Source of the DNA: Xenorhabdus szentirmaii DSM 16338 | Lineage (GTDB): Bacteria; Pseudomonadota; Gammaproteobacteria; Enterobacterales; Enterobacteriaceae | Length of the DNA stretch: 64,000 bases | Assembly: GCF_002632585.1 (NCBI RefSeq) | Contig: NZ_NIBV01000002.1 | Location: forward strand, 775,909 to 839,908 | Direction of reading: 5' to 3' | Part shown: piece by piece, positions 51,230 through 57,294 of the stretch | How the letters are laid out: each line of letters starts with the position of its first letter | How positions within the stretch are numbered: the stretch's first letter is position 1 | The notes under the pieces: generated by a model | Seen by the model: the letters and a program-made list of their open reading frames with translations, nothing else | Database searches by the model: none | What the model was told of the DNA's origin: nothing | Translations under genes and position numbers: made by a program

Positions 51230-51257
51230 TTTTTACCCTCTGCGTTTAATTAATGTT

Positions 51258-51464
51258 TCAGCTATTTTTGATAGCATCTTCCAGCATGGCGATCATATTG
51301 ACCTGAATTTTTTCTTTACTGCTTTTTTTGGGGCGAATGATAATTTCTCCTCTATTCACCATTGCGCGGCAGGTGTTTTCAGGGATACCACTAAAATCAG
51401 AGTATTTCTTAATTGATACATACGGTGAAACAACATAATAATTAATAATAATGTTTTTCATCAC
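51258..51464 (-). CDS. cox: Cox-like excisionase/regulator
   Basis: 68 residues. Winged-helix pattern 'YVSIKKYSDFSGIPENTCRAMVNRGEIIIRPKK' (xxxxxxYSxxSGxxxxTxxxxxxxGxI) is that of P2-type Cox proteins, which repress the lysogenic promoter and direct excision. Position after the immunity region agrees. Its start overlaps the RHH gene stop (ATGA). Confidence 0.82.
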   Translation of the reverse strand: MMKNIIINYYVVSPYVSIKKYSDFSGIPENTCRAMVNRGEIIIRPKKSSKEKIQVNMIAMLEDAIKNS

Positions 51465-51679
51465 TGTACCTGTTCAGTTTGAGCCTCAGCTTTTTCTTGC
51501 GCTGCTTGTTTACCTGCCAAGTAGTAAATGCGAGCCAGACTTGCTTTAGAGCGGTTTTCTTCGCGAGCAATTTCTTCTAACTCTGCATCTTCTTCTAAGG
51601 ACAGCCGTAGTGCGACTTGCTTTGTAGAGATAACGCCCCTCGGCAATCGCGACCGTCGATCATGTCTATCTTGTGCCAT
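51461..51679 (-). CDS. Small RHH-like protein in immunity region
   Basis: 72 residues. Basic N-terminus ('AQDRHDRRSRLPRG') followed by 'KQVALRLSLEEDAELEEIAREENRSKASLARIYYLAG', the shape of a ribbon-helix-helix DNA-binding domain. It is the first gene divergent from the repressor, where P2 has cox itself, so it is an extra early regulator coupled to Cox. A long overlapping ORF on the other strand is a shadow. Confidence 0.75.
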   Translation of the reverse strand: MAQDRHDRRSRLPRGVISTKQVALRLSLEEDAELEEIAREENRSKASLARIYYLAGKQAAQEKAEAQTEQVQ

Positions 51680-51691
51680 AATGTTATATTG

Positions 51692-51736
51692 TGATCCACT
51701 AAGTTATGTTTACATTCATTGTTGATCACTATAGGT
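51692..51736. promoter_or_regulatory. Candidate repressor operators, two direct repeats
   Basis: TGATCCACTAAGT at 51692 and TGATCACTATAGGT at 51723, 31 bases apart (three helical turns), in the 84-base gap between the divergent RHH/Cox and repressor genes. P2 repressor binds two direct repeats in the same place. Confidence 0.55.
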
Positions 51737-51763
51737 GTCAAGTCAACAAGGAGATTAAAAAAT

Positions 51764-52111
51764 ATGTACACTATAGGTTTCAGATTGAAAGAGGAGCGGA
51801 CACGTTTGGGACTAAACCAAACTGACTTTGCTAACTTAGCGGGGTATTCTCGCGGTGCTCAAGCGTGTTATGAAAGAGATGAAAAAGTTCCGGGCGGAGC
51901 GTATCTACAAAAATTAGCGGAACATGGTTGTGACGTTCTATATATCTTAACAGGAAACAGGACGCCACAGACTCAAGTAACGATATCCAATGAAGAACAA
52001 ACACTAATTGAGTATTACCGTGCTATGAGCGAAGAATCTCGCGCAAACATGAGAGCTGTAGGATCAGCTTTTGCACAATCAACACTTGATAGCCAAGTAA
52101 AAAATAGGTGA
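51764..52111 (+). CDS. Phage repressor, XRE helix-turn-helix (C position)
   Basis: 115 residues from the ATG at 51764 (good AAGGAG ahead). N-terminal HTH: 'RLKEERTRLGLNQTDFANLAGYSRGAQACYERDEKVPG'. Second half: 'YILTGNRTPQ' and a short dimerisation-like helix. It is divergent from Cox, so the lysogeny repressor. P2 C is 99 residues. Confidence 0.85.
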   Translation: MYTIGFRLKEERTRLGLNQTDFANLAGYSRGAQACYERDEKVPGGAYLQKLAEHGCDVLYILTGNRTPQTQVTISNEEQTLIEYYRAMSEESRANMRAVGSAFAQSTLDSQVKNR

Positions 52112-52281
52112 TTATTCAAATTTAAACCATTTACATAGTTGACTATTATTTAGATTAACAATTGAAATTGTGATCTATGAATATGTTTCATATGTATCAC
52201 AATGTTACATTACGCACCACTAACTACTTGTTTTTTTTACAATATTGATTAACATACAACCAATATAGAGGAGATATTTTA

Positions 52282-52623
52282 GTGAGCACAATGGGAAGCA
52301 GAATCACAAAGGAACGTAACCGTTTGAATATAAATCAATCAACCTTTGAAACTTTTATCGAATGTCCTCGTAACTCACTATGGCGTTACGAACAGGACGA
52401 AATTCCACTTGAAGGAACACACTTGCAAAGATTAGCCGCCATTGGCTTTGATGTAGCTTACATCCTCACAGGAAACAGAATACAGATAATGGATATCTCA
52501 ATAGAAGAACAGGGAATAATTGAGCAATATCGCGCCATGACTGAGGCGTCGCGTTTAAAGCTACAGAAAGCTGGCAATAGTATTGCGTATGGGAGAAATA
52601 GAGAAAGCGTAAGGCTCAAATAA
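52282..52623 (+). CDS. Second XRE-type repressor paralogue
   Basis: 113 residues, GTG start at 52282 behind GAGGAGATATTTTA. It has the same layout and length as the first repressor and shares phrases ('YILTGNR', 'IEQYRAMTEAS' / 'IEYYRAMSEES', 'LQRLAAIGFDVAYIL' / 'LQKLAEHGCDVLYIL'). The HTH differs ('NINQSTFETFIECPRNSLWRYEQDE'), so it probably binds other sequences. It may give immunity to a related phage or tune the first repressor. Confidence 0.82.
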   Translation: MSTMGSRITKERNRLNINQSTFETFIECPRNSLWRYEQDEIPLEGTHLQRLAAIGFDVAYILTGNRIQIMDISIEEQGIIEQYRAMTEASRLKLQKAGNSIAYGRNRESVRLK

Positions 52624-52713
52624 CTACAGCTATTGCTACTTGGCTGTAGTTATTTGTACCTTATAGCTTTGTATATCTGCCGTTAAAAATTAAATAAGAT
52701 GGAATTAAGTATT

Positions 52714-53238
52714 ATGAAAATTAGTAAGTTTACTCTTGTAAGTACATTAATTGCTTTATCAGCGTTAACTACAAATGCTTTTGCAGATGATTCACTATCA
52801 CTGGATGATAAAGGAGAATGGGAAATTCAGAAAAATAAATCTCCTATTGATGACTCTGAAAATATTCATTTATACATATATGCTGAAAAACCTATAAAAG
52901 GTATGTTTGGTAAGGTTATTCGGCCAACATTAAACTTTGTCTGTCGCGAAAATAAAACAGATGCCTTTATAACTTGGGATACTTATTTAGGTATTGATTC
53001 ATCTGACATGATAACTAGAATTGACTCTAAAAAAGCAGTGACACGGGAAGTTTACATATCCACCGATAATAAAGCTGCATTTTTCCAAATGCCAGTTTCT
53101 ATAATTAAAGAAATGTCTAATAGTCAAAAACTTTACGCACAAATTATACCTTACGGAGAAAGCCCTGTTGCAACAACATTTAATTTGAAAGGATTATCCG
53201 AGGCAGTAAAACCATTAAGGCAAGCATGTAAATGGTAG
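52714..53238 (+). CDS. VasI/TagO-like T6SS-associated secreted protein
   Basis: 174 residues from the ATG at 52714. Signal peptide 'MKISKFTLVSTLIALSALTTNAFA', cut near residue 24. Mature part ends 'NLKGLSEAVKPLRQACKW', the typical end of VasI/TagO family proteins, and contains 'EWEIQKNKSPIDDSENI' near the start, also typical. Family members are encoded in type VI secretion clusters. Here the gene is alone, between repressor and integrase, the place for lysogenic conversion genes. AT-rich compared with the phage core. Role in T6SS assembly or other periplasmic stress is not shown. Confidence 0.75.
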   Translation: MKISKFTLVSTLIALSALTTNAFADDSLSLDDKGEWEIQKNKSPIDDSENIHLYIYAEKPIKGMFGKVIRPTLNFVCRENKTDAFITWDTYLGIDSSDMITRIDSKKAVTREVYISTDNKAAFFQMPVSIIKEMSNSQKLYAQIIPYGESPVATTFNLKGLSEAVKPLRQACKW

Positions 53239-53300
53239 TTTTAACATTGGCTGAGTTATAACCTCAGCCTTTCCATTCACTTTAATTTAGAAAAATTCTT

Positions 53301-54332
53301 ATGGCTGTCAGAAAACTTCCAACTGGTAAATGGATTTGTGAATGCTATCCCAATGGCAAAACTGGCCCACGGATCAGAAAACAGTTCGCAACCAAAGGCG
53401 AAGCGATGGCCTTTGAGCGAAAGCTAGCCCCCAAAGAGATATCAGCAGATAACATTAAGCAGGCAATAAAGTTAAGTAATTTGGTTGAACGCTGGTATGA
53501 GATGCACGGTAAAACGCTGGAGTCTGGTCATTCGCGAAAATCCAAATTGGATGCAATTTGCATGCGGCTAAATGATCCCTATGTTACCGAGTTTGATAAA
53601 AATATGTTTGCGGTATACCGCGAGCAACGTCTTAACGGTAAATGGAATGCAAAAGGCAAGAGTGCACCAAAGCAAGCCACTGTTAACCGTGAACAATCGT
53701 ATATTCATGCAGTATTTGCAGAATTAAAAAGATTGGGTGAATGGGTAGGAGAGAACCCTCTTGATGGAGTCCGCCAGTTTAAAGAGGGTGATCAGGAACT
53801 GGCCTTTCTTTATCTGGAAGACATAAAACGACTATTGGCAGCGTGTGATGAATCAAGGAATAAAGATTTAGGTTGTGTAGCTCGTATTTGTCTGGCAACA
53901 GGAGCGAGATGGGGAGAAGCACAGTCGTTAAGCCAGTCTCAAGTCATGCCTTATAAAGTGACTTTCACTCAAACCAAAGGAAATAAAAACAGAACCGTGC
54001 CTATTTCTAAAGAATTATATGAGTTGTTACCTAAAAGGCGGGGAGCTTTATTCTCGAATTGTTATGACGCATTCGAAAACGCTTTGAAAAAGGCAGGAAT
54101 CATTTTACCAACAGGGCAGTGCACCCACGTTCTACGCCATACGTTCGCCAGCCATTTTATGATGAATGGTGGCAACATTTTAGTGTTACAACAAATATTA
54201 GGACATAGCTCCATTATGATGACGATGCGTTACGCACATTTTGCGCCCGACCATTTAGATGCAGCAGTCACATTAAACCCCTATGACCAACTAAAAAAGT
54301 TGAAAAAAAGTGGCGACGGAAAAACATATTAA
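53301..54332 (+). CDS. int: P2-type integrase (tyrosine recombinase)
   Basis: 343 residues (P2: 337). N-terminal arm-binding domain 'AVRKLPTGKWICECYPNGKTGPRIRKQF'. Catalytic residues: Arg in 'ATGARWGEAQSL' near 203, 'HVLRHTF' (H-x-x-R) near 276, 'HSSIMMTMRYAHF' with Tyr near 312. Lies 78 bases from the tRNA-Leu fragment. The gene carries one TGGCGACG repeat near its end. Confidence 0.95.
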   Translation: MAVRKLPTGKWICECYPNGKTGPRIRKQFATKGEAMAFERKLAPKEISADNIKQAIKLSNLVERWYEMHGKTLESGHSRKSKLDAICMRLNDPYVTEFDKNMFAVYREQRLNGKWNAKGKSAPKQATVNREQSYIHAVFAELKRLGEWVGENPLDGVRQFKEGDQELAFLYLEDIKRLLAACDESRNKDLGCVARICLATGARWGEAQSLSQSQVMPYKVTFTQTKGNKNRTVPISKELYELLPKRRGALFSNCYDAFENALKKAGIILPTGQCTHVLRHTFASHFMMNGGNILVLQQILGHSSIMMTMRYAHFAPDHLDAAVTLNPYDQLKKLKKSGDGKTY

Positions 54333-54409
54333 TTTATATAAATATACATCTGGATAAATTAACATGTTATTTTTCAGTAAGTTATTGATTGTAAAACATC
54401 ATGCAAATT

Positions 54410-54465
54410 TTTTAAAATCCCTCGGCCTCTAGGCTGTGCGGGTTCAAGTCCCGCCCTGGGCACCA
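54410..54465 (+). other. attR of P2-like prophage / attL of element 3: tRNA-Leu 3' fragment
   Basis: Same tRNA-Leu 3' half as at 20586-20641, with the variable-arm bases changed (GGCCTCTAGGC against GGCTGTAAGGC). The last 34 bases are identical. No 5' half is present. It serves both elements, one on each side. Confidence 0.88.
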
Positions 54466-54508
54466 AACATAAGTTTACTAACGTCTACTCTAGTAAACTA
54501 ACTCCTAG

Positions 54509-54540
54509 AAAGACCTGATAAATCAATCAGGTCTTTTCTT
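54509..54540 (+). terminator. Rho-independent terminator
   Basis: AAAGACCTGAT and ATCAGGTCTTT arms, six-base loop, T-rich end. It is located downstream of the tRNA remnant. Confidence 0.8.
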
Positions 54541-54632
54541 TTTATGTCTACTTTAGTCCATTGCAATCAACATGCACCACGGGGCATAATCTGGGGCACC
54601 TACACTTCTATTTTTAAATGTGCCCCTAAAAA

Positions 54633-55895
54633 ATGAAACCAAACGCACGACAAATCGAAGCAGCAAAACCCAAAGAAAAAACCTACAAACTCGCTGATGG
54701 TGGCGGACTCTATTTGGAGATCACCTCACGCGGCTCTAAATACTGGCGTATGAAGTATCGCCGCCCTACCGATAAGAAAGAAGACCGACTGGCTTTTGGT
54801 GTTTATCCGGTAGTGTCTTTAGCCGATGCTCGTGCTAAACGGGATGAAGCCAAAAAACTCATAGCCCAAGGCTCTGACCCCAAAGCAGAGAAAAAAGGGG
54901 CACAAGCCGAATCAAAAGGGGCACCTCCCTTTGAGCAGATAGCCCGTGAATGGCACGCCAGCAATAAGCGATGGAGTGAAGATCACAGCAACCGCATTCT
55001 GCGCAGCCTTGAACATTATATTTTTCCTCATATTGGCAAGCTCGATATTTCCACTTTAAGAACAAGCCAACTTTTAGCGCCTATCAAATCCGTTGATGCT
55101 GATGGTAAACACGATATCGCTCAGCGATTACAGCAACGTGTAACATCCATCATGCGATATGCTGTTCAGAATGATATTCTTGAATCTAATCCCGCAAATG
55201 ATATGTCTGGCGCGCTTTCCACTGTAAAAGCCAAACATCACCCAGCACTCCCCCACGAACGCTTACCTGAATTTCTTACCCGTCTTTCTCACTATCGCGG
55301 GCGCTTGATTACTCAAATTGCTGTAGAACTGACTTTATTAACGTTCGTCCGTTCCAGTGAGTTGAGATTTGCCCGTTGGGAAGAACTTGATCTTGAAAAT
55401 GCAGTCTGGAAAATTCCCGCCATAAGAAAACCCATTGAAGGCGTTAAATTCTCTGAGCGTGGCATGAAAATGAAAACTGAGCATATTGTGCCGCTGAGTC
55501 GTCAGGCCGTATCTCTCTTTAAAACCTTGCAGGGTTTGAGTGGAGAATGTGAGGTGATGTTTCCTCATGACCATAATCCGGCAAAAGTCATGAGCGAAAG
55601 TACCGTAAATAATGCCTTACGCGGTATGGGATACGACACCAAAACAGAAGTTTGTGGTCATGGATTTAGAACAATGGCGCGTGGTGCGATGGGTGAATCG
55701 GGATTATGGAACGATGACGCAATAGAACGCCAATTAAGCCATGTGGAAAGAAAGAACGTCCGTGCTGCGTATATTCACACATCTAAGCATCTGGATGAAC
55801 GGCAGCTAATGGTTCAATGGTGGGCTGATTATCTGGACGCAAATAGAGAAAAATATATAACTCCATATGACTTTGCTAAAAAACGGCGGAAATAA
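54633..55895 (+). CDS. int: P4/CP4-type integrase
   Basis: 420 residues. N-terminal DUF4102 domain ('YKLADGGGLYLEITSRGSKYWRMKYR', 'AFGVYPVVSLADARAKRDEAKKLIAQG') as in P4 and CP4-57 integrases. Catalytic residues: Arg in 'FVRSSELRFARWEE', 'HGFRTMARG' (H-x-x-R), Tyr in 'VRAAYIHT'. Transcribed away from the attachment site, the usual P4 geometry. First gene of element 3. Confidence 0.95.
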   Translation: MKPNARQIEAAKPKEKTYKLADGGGLYLEITSRGSKYWRMKYRRPTDKKEDRLAFGVYPVVSLADARAKRDEAKKLIAQGSDPKAEKKGAQAESKGAPPFEQIAREWHASNKRWSEDHSNRILRSLEHYIFPHIGKLDISTLRTSQLLAPIKSVDADGKHDIAQRLQQRVTSIMRYAVQNDILESNPANDMSGALSTVKAKHHPALPHERLPEFLTRLSHYRGRLITQIAVELTLLTFVRSSELRFARWEELDLENAVWKIPAIRKPIEGVKFSERGMKMKTEHIVPLSRQAVSLFKTLQGLSGECEVMFPHDHNPAKVMSESTVNNALRGMGYDTKTEVCGHGFRTMARGAMGESGLWNDDAIERQLSHVERKNVRAAYIHTSKHLDERQLMVQWWADYLDANREKYITPYDFAKKRRK

Positions 55896-56200
55896 TTTCA
55901 TCTGGAACTATATATTATATTGCGTATCTGAGACATCAGGTAAATATAATATTTTATTAAGGTGTACTGGCTAATTTTATACCAGTCCGTAGTATCGTTA
56001 CGGGTTGATATATTTTCCATCGTTAGTATTTTCTAACTAAAAATGATTAATAATCAAAATAATAAGATGTAACACACTCTTTGTATGAAACGGATTACTA
56101 TTCCAATGTGATGATCTCACATTGGAACTTCGGTTTAATTATCCCTGTTCTAATAACGTCTAGAAACATCAAATATAGATAAGTTAACAGGGAAAACCAC
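55896..56200. other. Regulatory intergenic region, perfect 27-base palindrome
   Basis: AT-rich, 305 bases, no gene. At 56101-56127 TTCCAATGTGA and TCACATTGGAA flank TGATC exactly. A second, weaker dyad (ACTGG...CCAGT) lies near 55961-55985. The strong palindrome is 75 bases before alpA and is a good candidate for an operator of the switch controlling excision. Confidence 0.65.
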
Positions 56201-56419
56201 ATGTCAATAATTACCACACCTAAAGAAAGTCTTATTCGTTTATCAGAAGTTCAACGCAGAACAGGTTATAGCAAAGCGTGGATCTATAGACTTATTGGAG
56301 AAGATAAATTCCCGAAACAAATTAAAATTGGCACTCGCTCAGTTGCTTTTCTTGAATCAGAAGTTGATGGCTGGATAGATCAACGTATAGCTGAATCTCG
56401 CGGCGTAGTAGCACAATGA
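56201..56419 (+). CDS. alpA: AlpA-family regulator
   Basis: 72 residues. 'LIRLSEVQRRTGYSKAWIYRLIGEDKFPKQIKIGTRSVAFLESEVDGWI' is the complete AlpA/Phage_AlpA helix-turn-helix signature. AlpA-like proteins act as excisionase or activator of integrase in P4 and in PICIs of enterobacteria. Good ribosome-binding context (AACAGGGAAAACCAC). Confidence 0.93.
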   Translation: MSIITTPKESLIRLSEVQRRTGYSKAWIYRLIGEDKFPKQIKIGTRSVAFLESEVDGWIDQRIAESRGVVAQ

Positions 56420-56506
56420 AAGCAAAAAGGGTAATACAGTGAATGCTACCCTTAACTTGCTATCTTTTAGAGAGTTAGTTAACTATCAGATTTATTATTG
56501 GTTGGT

Positions 56507-56698
56507 TCAGCCTTTTGGCTCTACACCCAGTCTTTCTAATTCTTTGCGGCCTAATGTTTTTAACCAATTACCTAAAGTAATTCCTGCATCGGACGCAGCA
56601 TCTTCAAATTGTGCTTTTAATTCTGGTGTTATTCTGATTTGGAAAGTGGGAGACAAACCTTTTCCTTTTTCAGTTTTGTCTCTTTTTAAGATTGACAT
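56507..56698 (-). CDS. Small RHH protein, possible satellite repressor
   Basis: 63 residues, start ATG at 56698. 'SPTFQIRITPELKAQFEDAASDAGITLGNWLKTLGRKELERLG' is a ribbon-helix-helix DNA-binding domain (Arc/MetJ type). It is transcribed against the flanking genes, and its start lies in a cluster of GTACGTAC motifs, consistent with autoregulation. It may be the master repressor of the element, or an antitoxin without a visible toxin. Alternative longer start at 56815 is rejected because it runs through the operator cluster. Confidence 0.78.
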   Translation of the reverse strand: MSILKRDKTEKGKGLSPTFQIRITPELKAQFEDAASDAGITLGNWLKTLGRKELERLGVEPKG

Positions 56699-56760
56699 GT
56701 ACGTACGTAACCTTATAGCATGTGATTTATTATGTACGTACTTTATCACGGTGTATGTAC
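56697..56760. promoter_or_regulatory. RHH operator candidates, ATGTACGTAC repeats
   Basis: ATGTACGTAC at 56697-56706 and 56732-56741, and a half copy TATGTAC at 56754-56760. GTACGTAC is self-complementary. Located at the start of the RHH gene, in the divergent region towards the primase genes. Confidence 0.6.
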
Positions 56761-56840
56761 AAAAAGAAACGCCCCCGAATGATATTGACCGTATCAAACG
56801 AGGGCTAACCACCAACGATAACTACAATATCGAGGTAGCT

Positions 56841-56939
56841 ATGTTTCAATATACCTTTCTAACTGGAAAGGGCAAAGCCCGTTTACCTAAATTCTTCCCT
56901 ATGTACCTTATCTCCATTCTGGAGGTGAGCCATGTTTAA
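56841..56939 (+). CDS. 32-residue possible small protein before primase operon
   Basis: ATG with GAGG upstream; encodes 'MFQYTFLTGKGKARLPKFFP' and a short hydrophobic end, and overlaps the next gene's start by eight bases. Such short leader genes are frequent in P4-like operons, but I have no family support. Confidence 0.35.
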   Translation: MFQYTFLTGKGKARLPKFFPMYLISILEVSHV

Positions 56940-57291
56940 GCTCATTATTACAACCACAAATCAGCATATTGGCGAGATAAAAAAAGAAACAATCCGTTAC
57001 AAATACAAGACATTGCGCGGAGCAGAGAAAGCCGCCATGCGTATTCGCCATTCTTGCATACCAGATAATAAATCTATCGACATTGAAATAGTCAGAACGT
57101 ACGAACGTCGAGCGCCTATTTCACTTACTCAGGCTATGCACAACACGGGGCTGGCAACTTCTTTATTCTACGTCATTCTTGAAAAAGCCAAAGACGAATG
57201 CTCTATCGATTTAAATAACCTGATTGCGTTAGCCTGTGATATCAATCAGGACGTTTACCATGCGCTTCAAGCGGCTGTTTACGAGGAATAA
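56932..57291 (+). CDS. Hypothetical P4-like satellite protein
   Basis: 119 residues. The first 60 residues are a beta-alpha unit ('RYKYKTLRGAEKAAMRIRHSCIPDNKSIDIEIVRTY'), the rest helical ('SLTQAMHNTGLATSLFYVILEKAKDEC'). I do not know the family. Just upstream of the primase gene (three bases apart), where P4-like elements have small accessory replication genes. Function unassigned. Confidence 0.65.
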   Translation: MFKLIITTTNQHIGEIKKETIRYKYKTLRGAEKAAMRIRHSCIPDNKSIDIEIVRTYERRAPISLTQAMHNTGLATSLFYVILEKAKDECSIDLNNLIALACDINQDVYHALQAAVYEE

Positions 57292-57294
57292 AGC

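Noticed and set aside
56439-56939. 166-codon plus-strand ORF
   Set aside because: The first half is antisense to the RHH gene, and the operator cluster lies inside it. Only the last 32 codons could be a real small gene.
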